A DNA stretch of 64,000 nucleotides from Chaunax sp. Z400 (Eukaryota > Chordata > Actinopteri > Lophiiformes > Chaunacidae). Positions within the stretch are counted from its first letter, which is position 1, and the number at the start of each line of letters is the position of its first letter. The position numbers were made by a program, and so were the translations under genes. The notes beneath the pieces are model-generated. The model ran no database searches and was not told where the DNA came from. It saw only the letters and a list, made by a program, of their open reading frames with translations. Shown here one piece after another: positions 36,141-48,570 of the stretch. The DNA lies in NCBI GenBank assembly GCA_037577475.1, contig CM075183.1, positions 14,528,971 to 14,592,970 of the forward strand, written 5' to 3'.

Positions 36141-38594
36141 ATTCTAGGCTCTAGTTCTAAAGGCCTACTTAATGCACATGAGATTTATAAACCTAGAAAG
36201 AAGTCAAACTTCTCTTTTAATATACAGACAGTGTATTTAGTGTTCAATCCAAAATTATGGCCAACATTAGAATTTCAAATTGCGTGCAATGCAAATGCCA
36301 GATGAGTCCAACTGCCACACGCTTTCACCTGCTGTTTGTGTCCCGTGTAAAGCAAAAGTCAACATGGACTTGGGTTAGTTTGCATTAAGACGATAACCAA
36401 TGTAAAATATTCAACATATGTCACCAACATAACTCAAACCAACACAATGCAACGCTATGCAACCTATATCAGATATATTGAGATGTGCTGCAGATGTTTG
36501 ACAGATGCAGAAGTCACTGATAAAGTCCTACCTCTGATCGTAGTGGAGCAGAACAGATACAAAGTGACAGGATATGGAGAAAATGTTTTATACAAACAGG
36601 AAAACAGTGATCTCAAATTTCATGCAAGGTGAGGTGTTCATCAGTCAAAGTATATCTGAAACCAAATGGGAGGAAAAAGGTGAAATGTATTGTAATGTAT
36701 TGTAATGTATTTCAAAGGCCACGCTTAAACCAAGGGCAGACTGTGGTTCTTTAGAGCATACTGTATGTATTTTGCAAGCCTGACAATCATAATTTCTGCT
36801 CTGATCACTGACGTTTTGTAATCACCAATTTACAGTGTCACTGTCTATGAGCAAAAATGACAGCGATAGCTGTAACCAATACTGGCACAGAGACCGGTTT
36901 GGAGAAAAATCTTAGAGGAGGGTCTTAATTCTTTCCATTAGCCATAAAATACTGTGGTTTAGGTCAATTCTTCTGTTATTCAGCATCAGTTCATACCTGT
37001 GTTTTTACAGCGAATAATAGCTTTTCCTTTCATTGCATTCTCAGTGTACATCCAACAAAGCATTTAGGTCCAACGCAACTGCATATTTGTAAAATTACAT
37101 CTATGTCCAAAGCTGAGCGACAGACTGACATCCAAACATCCAAACATCCTACCGAATGCTTTGCTATGAGTTGCACAGACCACCGTTGTGTCTTCTTAGA
37201 AAATAATGAAAATGTCCATCACAATTTCCCAAAAGCCCAAGAAACTGATATCATAGAATAAAGAGAAGCTAACCAATATTTGTATTTGAGAAGCTGGAAT
37301 CAGTCATTTGTTTACATATATGTCTTAAAATGAGATAAATTAACCTTTTTTTTTCATTTCGACAGTATCATTTCACTCTTATATACACTATACCACCTTC
37401 TTCTACACATTATTCACAGTTAGAATCTGTATAAATAGCTTTTCCACCCACCTGAGATTCAACTCACATTACACTCTTACACCTCAGGGACGCGTGGCAC
37501 AGATGCAATTTGACATTTCACTGCTGAGGACAAGCATGCCTTAATGCAATCAACTGTCCATGAGCTGCATGTATCTGTTTAAATATATAAAGGCCTCCAT
37601 CCTACACAGATGCATGCAATTTTGACGCATGAGTGCACCAACACAAATGTTTGAACACTCAGCCCACCTATTATCTGTGTATATATGCTACGTGCTGTGT
37701 TACCAGTTACACACGTGATTAATTGAAGGGGCTATTTCAAATATTCATGTGCCAGTTTCAGATGTCTGTTGCTAAAATTACCTTCCTTTTGTAAATGAAA
37801 GCGATTCATTTCACAATTTAAAACATTGCATCACTAAATTAATGCAGAAATGGAAGAGGAGACACATGGGAATTGTCTCTTCATTATCGGCTTGTCTTGG
37901 AGTTCGGTTCACTCTCACGCTCTTAATATGACTGTTTCCTTGTCTCCCTTTTCTTTATTCCTGGTCCTCACTGGGCGCACAATGCTGCCAATTAGCTAAT
38001 GGTGGACAGTGAGGTGAGAGTCTCGTATTTGCTTCAAACTTAATTCCTCGCATTTGCAATTCAAGGCTGAGGAGAAAGTGAGGAAATACTTAACAAGCCT
38101 GGGTCATATGCATGATTATGGTCCAGCGTGTGACAGTGACAGCAGAGTATAGGGAAGACTGCCTCTACAGCACATGTCATAGCACACGCAAACACGTGTG
38201 CAAGCACGCAAATTTGAATTAAGCTTTACTCCACAGCCAAAGGAACACAGGATCATAAGGAAAAAGGAAAATGACTACAGTTGCAAACATTTTTTTACCC
38301 TTTACATTTTTGTAAACACACACTTATCCACCCATGTATTATTTGTGAGTGCACAAAAACCCATAAACACACCCTTTGCAGCACAATAAAAAATGAAGGA
38401 TCTTTTAAGATTGTTGTTTGCATGCATGGTATGTGTTGCAGAGTGCCTGGGTTTGTGTAGTGATGACACACACACATCAAACCCTCTTTTATTTCACAGC
38501 TACTGTCATGCCCAGTCCACAGATTTATCGATGACACTTAATAAACCTGTACCATTTGATTTGTTGAGTGGGAATGATCAGGGTGATAAATAAG

Positions 38595-39085
38595 GCAACT
38601 GGAGGATTACAGTCATGGTGCAAGCTGTAATTGTAATAGTAATGATGCAAGTCTGTGCGGGTGATGAGGGCAAATAGAGCCTGCAGAGTGAGCTGCATGC
38701 TTATTGCTTGGATGGGAGCCCTAGTTAACGGCGTAATGTATTCACGGGAATCAAAGGCTCAAAGTTGAGCGTTTTTAAGGAGCTCGTCACTATTGATTTT
38801 GCACAAAGAGTAGCTTCCCAGGTTCATTATATGGGAGCTCTCAGCCCTTACTTTAGGCAGCGGGGCCATTGCAGAAAAACAACAGGGAGCTCGGGGGTTA
38901 GCAGTCCTTTGTTGTTTAGAACAAAAAAAAAAAAGAGTTTCATTCGTTTGCTGTTTTGCATTTACTGCCTATAAAGTATAAGCCATGGCTAATGAATGCT
39001 ATCTGAAAGACTTCAGTCCCAGGGGCTTTATCACAATTAATATACACTTTAATTGAGCGCAGAAAAATAGCACCATTTGGTGCCT
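38595..39085. promoter_or_regulatory. Possible conserved noncoding element
   Basis: Dense TAAT/ATTG-type cores, including tgtaattgtaatagtaatg, ggctaatgaatgc and cacaattaatatacactttaattg, sit in otherwise non-repetitive, mixed-composition sequence. There is no coding frame and no repeat signature. This is inference from motif density only. Confidence 0.25.
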
Positions 39086-40133
39086 GGGAGTAAGAGAAAG
39101 AGGATTGTGAGCTAAGACGTAATTGCTGAGGTTTTCTCAGCCCTGTCTCTCAAGGAGAAACTGAGTGTTCAAAATCAAAACAGCTAAATAACACTTTGTG
39201 TTTTGTATGCGACGTGTCAAATCGAGCTCTGTGGGTATGTGGCAGTCGAGACAATCAGGATGAAACTGATTTAAAATGATGCATATTCATTTAGTTATTT
39301 TAGGTTGTTTTGGTCCACTCTGTGCAGTGAGTGTATATAAAAGTATGAAAAGTATGAAATTGAATTATGAGTCTCATACCGGCCGTCTTGGGTTTCAAAC
39401 CGTGCAGATGATTCAAGCATCAGAGTTTTCTAAATAGCACAGTGCAGCTCAGAATGTGCTTGTAAAGATGGCTGATTGTTTATGGTGGACTTAGACAGGC
39501 AAAAGGGTAAACATCAGAGTGGGCAATCAATATCTCATTAGGGCGTCTGCTTTAGTCCATGTTTTGTGGCTTTGCATCCTCCACACACACTTTTTCAGAA
39601 CTTTTAGTACAGCCGATTGGTGGGAAGAGCGATGCGGTACATGGCACATGATAGAGGAAGAATGAGAAAATGCACCGATCTTAGCATGCTCTCTGGACAC
39701 TTGCTCTAAGGCCATCTTGCTGCGATACGATCAGCCCAACTGGTACACACTTCTGAACTTCTAGCAATCCTCCTTTTAAGCATATTCGAAATCAGGGACA
39801 CCAGATAGTTTGTCATGCTGGTACACTACGAGATAATGCAGGATGAGCCTGAGGCATAGGAGGGCTGAGAACTCCTCTTGTCGCTTTAGATAAGGGGAAG
39901 GAAATTTGACTGGTTGCCGAGGGACTAGCTAAGTGCTTGTCGCTGTCCCTTTAGCTTTCAAACAACAGGCCGCTGTGGTGCATCTGACCAGGCAGATGCC
40001 TATCTCGCCATAGTTATGTATGGGGTTCATTCCCAAATGTGTCGCTTTAGATTAAGGTTGATGAAAGAGGGTCGAAAGTTTTCAAACCAAGTGCGCTTCT
40101 GCGATGACACTTTGGAAGTTTTATCTCATAGAA

Positions 40134-40202
40134 GGGGCAGGGTGGAATGGTGGTTAGAGAGATTGTCCATTAGCCAGAGTAGCCAGATTCCAGCCTGCGT
40201 GT
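40134..40202 (+). mobile_element. Second tRNA-derived SINE-like remnant
   Basis: The stretch gggcagggtggaatggtggt, then tagagagattgtccat, with agattccagcctg at the B-box position, matches the general plan of fish tRNA-derived elements (GGTGGTTAGAG head, GTTCxAxxCC box). The B box has lost the conserved TTCGA core. Shorter and more decayed than the copy at 33522. The 76-codon frame 40016-40246 crosses it and is not a gene. Confidence 0.4.
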
Positions 40203-42134
40203 TAGCAGCATGTCTTATGTCTGCCTCTACCTCTGATTTTGACTGACTTTAAACTCCTTATAGTCCTTATGGAAGAAAATTCAGAGATAATTGTTGCTCA
40301 GAGGCACCTTTTTTACTGGCACCCCTTACATTTCCAAAAATAAACACTTGCTTTACTTTTTGGCCCACAGGAATTTCTGAATGGACATGGAATGTTCCCT
40401 CATTTTTATTGATTACTGATTTTGCTTGCCGGTGTGTTTTGTGCTGTTTTTTTTTAGCAGTGTGTATAGCTCAGAGGGATGTCTTTGTAAGGAAATCTGT
40501 TGTGGAACACTTAAAAGGGATGCGATGCTTGTGTCAGACCTCGCTTGATTGGTTCAGTCTTCAGAGACGTAGCGTTTAAAGGCTGGTCTTTTTTGCCCTT
40601 TGGCAAAGACATGACCTAGGTTGAATAGAGCCATTTGAACCATTAGTTCTTGTAGGTAAAGAATCATATCAGCTCTAATTACCACTATTTAATTTCAGAG
40701 TGATTACAGCACATTTCATTATTCAATTTGGCCTGGGTGATTTCATCATGTTCCATTCATTTTAATCTCTGTGATAATATGTCCAGAGGGGATTTTTGTA
40801 TGATGTAAATGCTTCACGTTATTTTGCTATAGACTGAAGGGGTTTTACGTAGCACCAGAAATAACCTTGTGGGAAGAGGAGCTCCATTACCAACAAACCT
40901 GACCTACAATTCCTCTCGTCTACCTTGCTCAGGAGTGGTTTTGTTTATAACGTCAACTTGATTGATAAGTAACAGCAGACTCAGAGGCATGTGCAAGCAC
41001 ACAAACAACCCGCCCACCCATCTTCTTTCATGGGAAGGTCAGCTGCTATCCAAAATGTGTTTATATTGAGGGTAATTGCATCAGATTGAACAGTGAAATA
41101 CCGTCACCTCCTGTCAGTCCTTTGGAAGATTAGCACCAAGGCCATCAACGGGATCGATCAACGCGCAAGCCGGTGCCGGCTTGAGGGATGGGAAGGTCAG
41201 TGGCTCTGATATTACTCATGTTAGAGGAGATCTGGTGTCAGGGCTTTAATTTTGAAAAGGCTAAATACTAGGGATAGTTTATGGACCAGTATGGAGTAGA
41301 TTGAAATCAGCGACAAGAGGACATAAGCACGAGAGATTAGGAGCTGGAAGACTGACTGCGAACATAAGATTTTGAACTCTGCAACAGGAGGGACCTAATG
41401 CTTTGGGATACCTCAGTATTCTCTATCCATTATCCACTGATATTTTCAGATATTTTCACTCCTCTTCTCAGAGAAGTCTGCACACTTTATTGTTTCCTTT
41501 CGGTGCAGTTTTTTTTTTCCCCGTACAGCACATCCTCTGGCTGACTCGGATCATCGGAGAAAAGGAGCTGACTAATCTCAATCCTTAAATGTATTCATGT
41601 TCAATAAAAGCTATTCATCAGCTTAAACCGCCTGTAAGTTCAAACTAAATTCAAACCACCTGGGACAGACCTAACTGACTCCGAGGCGGTGTGGTTAAGC
41701 AGTCGAGGTGAAGGGAGGGCAGGTTGGGCAGGAGAGAGGAAATAGTCTACCTCCCTAGTGCGAGTCTGTGCAAAACCAGCAGGTGAAAGGATGCACCTTT
41801 GAGCACTTCTGTGTGTGTTGGATCTTTTTGTTCAGTCACTGGAAACGGTATCACAGGCCCGTTTGTCTTTGGCAGGCCATGTGCGTTGATTAATGATTGA
41901 TTAGATTGCTGTGAGAGGGGGTGAGGGAGGGAACAGAAAAAGGGGAGGAGAGGCGAAATAAGCATGAAAAGAATTCAGTGAGATGATGCATTCATTTGCT
42001 AAGGGCACCAATTTTAATTATGACTTAATTATTTAACACTGCTTTAACAAGTTGAGAGAAGAGCTAAGCTAATAAATTATGACACCTGCAAATGTATTGT
42101 TAATTATATTGAGTCCAGTGAGCAGACAAATACA

Positions 42135-42135
<1 letters not shown>

Positions 42136-42207
<72 letters not shown>
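42136..42207. repeat. (TA)36 microsatellite
   Basis: Seventy-two uninterrupted bases of TA. Self-complementary and prone to cruciform extrusion and length change. The poly(Tyr-Ile) frame across it is an artefact. Confidence 0.97.
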
Positions 42208-42209
<2 letters not shown>

Positions 42210-43296
42210 AGCAAACCTTGACGGCGTCCTTGTTAATAGTGCTGAGTGAAATTTTCCTGCAAAGAAATGTTTTCTAATACATTCAGTTTTCTTCACCGTA
42301 ATATATTGGGCATACCCTTGAGGTGTAACAATAAATATTTGCTCAGGCAATTCTAAGAATTGTTTAATCAAACATTGAGTTGCATCCATTTACTGGCTTG
42401 CAGTCTTTGTCTTCACTGCCTTTGCTAGCTCACCGCTGCTCAGGTAGCGCGCAGGTAGCTTAGCAGTTTTCGTGTGGAAATTACATTTTGTGTGTCAAGT
42501 GTATGCAAACTATAAACAATATATTGCTCCATCTAATTGGGTTTCTTTTTTCCCTGGTGCAGCAGGAACTTTTCACGGACACGTCTTTGTTTTGTTTTTT
42601 TATCATGTGCTCCACCGTTGCTTTAGCTACATTGCTACAGCCGTCCCTCCCAGTGTGTCAATGTGGGAAAGTCGCCGCAGACTCAAGATTTAAACACTTT
42701 TATATACTTGGAAATACAGAGGTATTAATATAACAGTGATAGGCTTGAATGCAACAGACGTTGATTTAACGTTTTGCTTTAACGTTAGCTTAAGCAGTAG
42801 CATTCAGGGGTGTCAGTCTCATGAAATTGACTTATAATTGTAATAGATAGAATATAAGCAGAGTTTAGTTATGGAGTTTGGATTAAAAGTGATGTGTATG
42901 GCAATATGTGTTGCTTATGTTCATACTGTTCATATAATATTTATTTTATCCTCTTTGTACAATTGACAAAAAGTATCTTGATGAGAATCAACACAGGGAA
43001 ATCCATTCATTCATTTCACATCACTTCTGTCCGTAGCCTGTAGGGGGCGTCTAGTTCGTGCCTCTATCATTACAATATGGACCTGAGAGCTGAACCGTTG
43101 TCACGCTTTTATTCTTCCCCTATTCAGTCAGGGGTGCAACATAAGCCGTGTGTTATTATTAACATAATAGGCCATCTGAGCCGCTGTTGTGAAAAATAAT
43201 ATACCACTTATTTATTTCTTTATTTCCAACTGTGTGAGTTTTTCTTTTGAAACAACTTTACTCTTGTGTTCACTTTCTCTGCCTCTTTCCATGTAG
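42208..43296. other. No recognised gene
   Basis: AT-rich DNA. Overlapping frames at 42472-42733 have no recognised domain. Confidence 0.4.
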
Positions 43297-43544
43297 AAAC
43301 AACACAAGTTTGTGCTGATGCTCGGCACCACAATTACAGGTCCATCGGAAATAATCACAATGGAAATCACAACCACAATATCAGTCAGAATAATAACAAT
43401 CAGATATCGTATCGCTGTGCGGAAATCAAGCTAAATGAAGAAAGACTGAAAAGCATGAAGGCTCACCGTGGAGACGGTGCTATGTCTGTCTGCTGTGCAG
43501 TGGACCGTGATCCAACCTCAGTCACACCCCGCTGTTATACTCAG
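43297..43544 (+). CDS. Candidate internal exon, Asn/His-rich peptide
   Basis: The pyrimidine-rich cactttctctgcctctttcc is followed by atgtag (acceptor at 43295-43296). The segment ends ACTCAG before GTAAAC (43545). The 248-nt segment is open in one frame, entering in phase 1 and leaving in phase 0. It encodes TTQVCADARHHNYRS, an Asn/His-rich stretch (about residues 16-35), a charged EIKLNEERLKSMKAHRGD segment, then SVCCAVDRDPTSVTPRCYTQ. The composition is unlike repeat-derived frames in this window. By hand count only about 44 percent of codons end in G/C, so codon bias is neutral. There is no known domain. It may be a tissue-specific exon of a gene extending beyond the window, or chance. Confidence 0.32.
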
Positions 43545-43585
43545 GTAAACACTCAAACCAAAACCAACAGATGAAATGAGGAATA

Positions 43586-43606
43586 AAAAAACACACACAC
43601 ACACTT
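43586..43606. repeat. Short (CA)n tract
   Basis: About nine CA units shortly downstream of the candidate exon donor at 43545. Confidence 0.8.
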
Positions 43607-44983
43607 ACACAGACAAAAATATAGCACCTTTTAGTTGTCGAGCACACATTTGTCCAGAAACTCCCTGGAAAAGAAGTTCGCAACTGAAATAGAAGGTCTA
43701 TCGTAAGCCTTTAAGAGCTCATCATATGAACCCGCTTTCAAATGTGCTAATTACTTCATACATCTGTGGATTGAACCCCACCACCTTCAGCTTCAGAGGG
43801 TGAGGCAAAATAGTCTCTCTCTCTCTCTTTGTTCCCCCTCTCTTCCCTCTACTGCCTGCATCCCTTCTTGCACTGCAGGCAAATGAGAAATCAGAGTCAT
43901 CAATTAATCCAGTAAACAAGTTTGGCCATGTAGAACATTCAATTACACATTAAACATTAATAGCTGGGGCTTATTTCACACATCCAATAGATTGTGTTAA
44001 ACATGGACATTCCATCTTAATAATAGAGCTTGGGTGTTTTTTGTTTTGTTTTTTTTGGACAAATTTAAATAGGGAATAATGGTGTAACTGAGTGGCATTT
44101 TGTAGTAGAGATGCCTTATCTAAAGAGATCAAGTGAAAATAAACTGCAAGACAGACTGAGAGAGTGGGAAGTAGAAAGAGTATGAGGCTAAGCAATAGGA
44201 ACAGGAGAGAATAGGATAAGCTCAGACCTTTTAAAGTGAGAAGTGGATGAGGGCTCTGGTAGTAAGTCCAATTTCTCTGAATAATACACCTCTGAGACTC
44301 TACAGTTAGATCTTCACAAGCCCCAGAAATACAGTGCAGGGACTCAACACCCAGCGGTAGTTAAGAAGAAGCATATTATTAATGTTCGGAGGTCTGCTAG
44401 TTGTTTGCTCCGTGTTTACCCCGTTAATTAGGACATAATGGCTTGATTAAAATTCTTTAAAATAATCCATTCATCTTTAGATGACCTCCAATCATAGAAC
44501 TTCTATCTTAAATAATAGTTATTCCGTTAAAGAGACCTCCATGAATCCATTTATAATGCAGTATATTCTGCTGATTTAGAGTGTTTGTTTTGAAAGTTGC
44601 GCAAGGAAAGATTAGAAAGATACGGGACAAAAGCTGGATAATTTTCCAAGCGATGCAATCAAAATAATTTACGATGTTCTATAGTGCTAAAATAAACAGA
44701 ACGTGGAACCTCTTGGTACATTTTATAGTATAGTGAGTCTACAACCATGTAAGTAGCTCTGTGAGGCAGACAGCTAAATTAAATGTTAGACAATGAAAGA
44801 GACCTATTGTTAATTATATATATTTAATTGCACTGCACTGTTATTAATCAGTAGCTGAAATTTATGTGGTGACAAATGTATTGATTAGGTAGGCCATTAG
44901 TTTTATCTATAAGGATTATATAGTCAGTTCATTTTCCAGTTTGAGCACCGATCCCGTCTTCACATGTCCCTACGGCGTCTTAC
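43607..44983. other. No recognised gene; AT-rich
   Basis: Contains TAAT-rich stretches (43720-43960, 44330-44480) that look enhancer-like, a short (CT)n at 43815-43829 and no convincing coding signal. Confidence 0.4.
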
Positions 44984-45111
44984 CTGCTCGAAACGCCACA
45001 GGAGTGTGGTGTGAAATACAAGAGAAGATGGTATTGACTGAGTTCAAGGCTTTACTTTGATGGCAAGGATCGATCATATAGATCCGGCAGGTCCGGGCAT
45101 GATGCCCAGCA
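44984..45111 (-). CDS. Candidate internal exon on minus strand
   Basis: On the minus strand, tcttttctccaag (acceptor ending at 45112) opens a 128-nt segment that ends TTTCGAGCAG before GTAAGACG, a near-consensus donor. The open frame encodes AGHHARTCRIYMIDPC and then SKALNSVNTIFSCISHHTPVAFRAG. The frame also runs open upstream to about 45200, so another acceptor is possible. A different frame reads MLKLLPAGSEKKEVDPSFLQ and also stays open for about 30 codons, which weakens the frame choice. The island is GC-richer than its surroundings. No family recognised. Confidence 0.2.
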
Positions 45112-46719
45112 CTTGGAGAAAAGAGGGGTCCACTTCTTTCTTTTCTGACCCAGCTGGTAGTAACTTCAACATGGTCGGGTAGAATTAGATGTAAATGCAT
45201 ATCACAAAGTCAGGCATCCTATAATGAAGGATTACCATTTTCCACTATTAAACATTTCTTTTTCTTTTTAAAAAAAATTTAAACACCCAAAGGAATATTT
45301 TTTGCTTTCCGCTGAGCAAAAAAAAAAACTCAACTAAAACCTATTGACTCTATCCAAACAGCTCATCGGCCCTTGTTAAACTCATCCACACCTAAAAACA
45401 GTAACACAGATTTAAACCCAATTAACCATTTGCTCCCATGACAAAATCTTGAAAGCAGGGCTATCAAGCCACGCAACTGTCATGAGACAACACCTCTTCA
45501 GATGCTGCACCCATAGAGGTGTGAGTGGGGCTAAATAAGAGGATTACACTTTCGGAGAGTTGCAGAAATCATCGTCTTTACAGGAGGCATTAAAAAAGGA
45601 AAAAGGAAAAAAAAAGAAGTTCCTTTTCAGTCCTCCAATCCACCCGCCACTGCAGCAGCAACAAGGGGACGCAACGTGCAAAGAAGCAGGAGACGAGCAT
45701 TTTCTCAAGCTGAAAGGTTGTTAATTAGTGTTCATCACACGTTCAGGGGGTGTCATTCGGTGTTTCTAAATTTAAATTTGTTGTCATCGCCTATTTTTTG
45801 TAGAGGTGCTAGAAAAGAATGTCTCTAACAACAAAAGCGGGAGAGGAAAAGTTCCACCAGTATGTTGCTTAAGGCTTCCATATGTCCTGATTGTCTATGC
45901 ACTATATGTATTAGTCAGTCTATCACCAGCTCCCTAAGTTTGTGCCCAAATGTTACACCACATGTTGTTTTGTTGATCTCTCACGTCTGCTTTCTGGAAC
46001 AACAGTGCGTATTGTTTCAAATAACCAACGTGTGAAGTGTGTGAGTCGAGATGTCAATGCCACAGGAGCCCTGTAACCTCTTTTAAGATATGAATGTGGA
46101 AATTGAAAAATGGTGAGTATGTTTTACGGCACCTCCCAGACAAACGTTAAATTCGATGCTGAGAGTTATTGGTTTGGGCTTTGGTTCCTGCCTGTGCCCT
46201 TCCAACTTTGTTAATGACTAACTCTGGGATTTAGCGCTCGGTGGCATCACCTTGAGGCGATGGACCGCCACTGTTGGTGACACAGAGACACATGGCCATT
46301 TGGTTTCCAACCACTACTTTCCACTGCCTGTGTCCACAAATACAATTATGGCTCTGCACCAAAGAAGAAGAGGTTGTGGAGAGCTGGCTTCCTTCGGTAA
46401 CAGCTGGCCCATGTCTTGGGCATCGCATTAGATGATGTCACTGATCTTACTCTAATCATATCTGTTGGCAGTGCTGTCATCAGATCGTTTTTGCCTTCAG
46501 ACACTTGTCAGCCTTATTTCTGCTGATTGTTCCAGACCTCATGCCATCCCCATAAGATCTAGTAATAATCTGCATCTTGTGAGCCAGAATGTTTAAATTC
46601 ACAGGGCTGACGGAAAATCTGCTAGTGTGAGATAAATAATTATGATACAGACTTGCAACTAATAGCAAATCGCAGCAGTTAGATGTCTTGTTTTTAATGT
46701 ACAATTATTGTCCCCCATT
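45112..46719. other. No recognised gene
   Basis: AT-rich noncoding DNA with A-runs (45261-45279, 45319-45329, 45595-45616). Nothing nameable. Confidence 0.4.
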
Positions 46720-46876
46720 TGACCCCTCCCTGAGGAGCAGTGGGCAGCCCCCTTCCAGCACCCAGGGAGGGAATTGGGGTTCAGTATCTTGCACCAGTTC
46801 GACTTCTTCGGCATCTAACTGCAGAGGCTGGGGATGGGTTGAATGTAAAGAGAGAATTTACCCACAATAAAGGGAC
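46720..46876 (+). mobile_element. Dispersed fish repeat remnant with AATAAAG tail
   Basis: The sequence gaggagcagtgggcagcc, then cacccagggagggaattggg, gttcagtatcttgcacc and cttcttcggcatctaac resembles a widespread fish repeat (GAGCAGTGGGCAGCC...CGCCCGGGGAGCAATTGGGG...TTCGGCAT). It ends with gaatttacccacaataaag, like the AATTTCCC...AATAAAG 3' ends of fish SINEs and LINEs. It is decayed. Identification is by remembered consensus, not alignment. Confidence 0.5.
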
Positions 46877-46990
46877 AACAGACAAGGGACAATCTCCTTG
46901 TTGTTAATGAAGGAGTCAGGACTAGCATGGATTTTAAAAAATGATGTTACCATCCTATATACATCTTTCTTACATCAAAATATGTTATGC

Positions 46991-47033
46991 TTCCTTCCTA
47001 TAGATGTTACGGGGTAACATCTATAGGAAGGAA
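46991..47033. repeat. Perfect 20-bp inverted repeat with 3-nt loop
   Basis: Arms 46991-47010 and 47014-47033 are exact reverse complements over 20 bases, separated by GGG. No other such perfect palindrome was seen in the window. The loop is too short for a canonical microRNA precursor, and there is no poly-U or GC-rich terminator context. It is consistent with a recent template-switch (quasi-palindrome correction) event. It lies between two dispersed-repeat fragments. Confidence 0.9.
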
Positions 47034-47079
47034 TTTAGTTTTTACAAAATTTAAATTAGTGTAGTTGGAGTGTTTTTTT

Positions 47080-47220
47080 TAGAGTTATAGCCAAGTGAAT
47101 TGATAAAGCACCACATAGCTGGAAATGCACCACTTCCTTGGCCCATGGCCTCACTCTCCACCAAATTTAATTGAAATCCGCGGAGCTGTTTCTGAGATGC
47201 AATCCAACAGATAGGCAGGC
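47080..47220 (+). mobile_element. LINE-like 3' region fragment
   Basis: The stretch cactctccaccaaatttaat, followed by tgaaatccgcggagctg, resembles the CACCAAxTTTCATxxAAATCCGTxxAGxxGTTTT motif found in the 3' regions of common fish non-LTR or related repeats. The normal continuation gacagacagac is represented here only by acagataggcaggcaa. Strongly diverged. Confidence 0.4.
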
Positions 47221-47565
47221 AACCTGTCTGAAATCAGAACCTTGTCTGTAAATGTGACAACAGCAGCATCAGGCAGTAACCTTCGATTTAGGATGAATGC
47301 ACAAAAAAAAATAAAGAAATCTCATTGCTGGAGGCTGGAGGATGGATATATATAGTTTGCAAAGTCAACTCCAGATGCATCAGATTTTGAGTCCACTTCT
47401 GCGAATGAACCAAAAGCTCCAAAAATCCATTGTAATGATGATGCACCATGTGCTATAATCTACAGCACAGAGCCAGCTGTGACAAGTAGGACGATGGACA
47501 CGAGTGTCTTGACTGTGAAATGAACCCCACATTCCATTTCATACAGTCTGGGAATGTGTTTGATT

Positions 47566-47600
47566 TGAAAAAAAACAAACAAACAAACAAAACAAACACT
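47566..47600. repeat. (CAAA)n tract
   Basis: AAAC tetranucleotide repeat, about six units with one slip, adjoining an A-run. Confidence 0.85.
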
Positions 47601-48307
47601 CTCCCCATGACAACTTCAGAAGACTTTCTTTACAAAGACAAATAGTCGACATTCTTGAGTTTGATCACCAACCCTTGTCACTTGAAGTCTCTCTGACAGA
47701 ATCTAACTTCCTCCTCTGCACTGACAAAAGAAAAAATCCAAAAAAGTTTGAGATAAAGATGAACAAGACAGGAAATCGGATCAGCAATTCAACAAAAATT
47801 AGATCATATATTGTAATATTTTAATAATTTGGTTTTTTCCTCTTAATTGCTAGAATACACCGTTCTGCATTGTTGAAAATCTAAATAATTGGGAATGAGG
47901 TGAGAGGTTTTTTTCCCCCCCATCTTCCCAGAATGCAATGTGACTTTCAAAGAGAGATTATTACATTTCTTAATAATCGGTCTCCAGTCAATCTCAAAAT
48001 AAACAGGAATCTCCAGAAAAATAATGCAGCTACTTCCACTGGCAGTGTGAAAGGGTCCTGGACTGCACTGTGTTGAAAGTTCATCTGGGTTCTTTCCATT
48101 TTCCTGTTGTCTTCTGGCAGTGTTGCTCTTGCTAGTAACACAGACCTTGGCTGGCAGTCGGGTGTGCAGCCTCGGCTTGTGTGAGCTCAACCCTGACTGT
48201 CCCTCACACACCCTGGGGCTTTGTGAAAAATGAGACCATGGAGAATGAGATAATAACATTATGGAGCGGGGAGTGTGTGGATATGCCGCGGACTCGTGTG
48301 TATGGGA

Positions 48308-48308
<1 letters not shown>

Positions 48309-48341
<33 letters not shown>
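48309..48341. repeat. (TG)n microsatellite
   Basis: About 16 TG units. Frames crossing it are Cys/Val or His/Thr repeats and not coding. Confidence 0.93.
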
Positions 48342-48342
<1 letters not shown>

Positions 48343-48570
48343 TGCACGCTTATAGGTGCGTGCATGTGCAGCCTGCATGTGTGGAACATAATTGCGTCCT
48401 CCCAAGTGTAAAAACTATCAATTAGATTCACTTAATGTTGCGTCATTATGGGTGAATTAAAATTGCACAGTGATCGATTGGGTATTGATTTTCATATTAT
48501 GTGTATGTATGTCATGATTAATCCTTTTTGACTCATTTCATTCATATTTATTCCATTTTATTTATGTATG

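Larger units (their letters stand above)
36141..42135. other. No recognised gene; enhancer-like sequence
   Basis: AT-rich noncoding DNA. The patches 37690-38060 and 38595-39085 contain repeated TAAT, ATTAGC and AATTAAT cores in moderately complex sequence and are the best enhancer-like candidates here. The direct repeat tgtattgtaa occurs at about 36688-36710, and a GC-rich near-palindrome caagccgg-tg-ccggcttg at 41166-41183. No domain-bearing frames. Confidence 0.4.

Noticed and set aside
39068..39083. tagcaccatttgg resembles the miR-29 5' end
   Set aside because: The match stops after about 11 bases, and the flanks do not form a precursor-length hairpin.
47843..48259. 138-codon minus-strand frame
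   Set aside because: No domain, no splice context beyond chance, and no similarity that I recognise.
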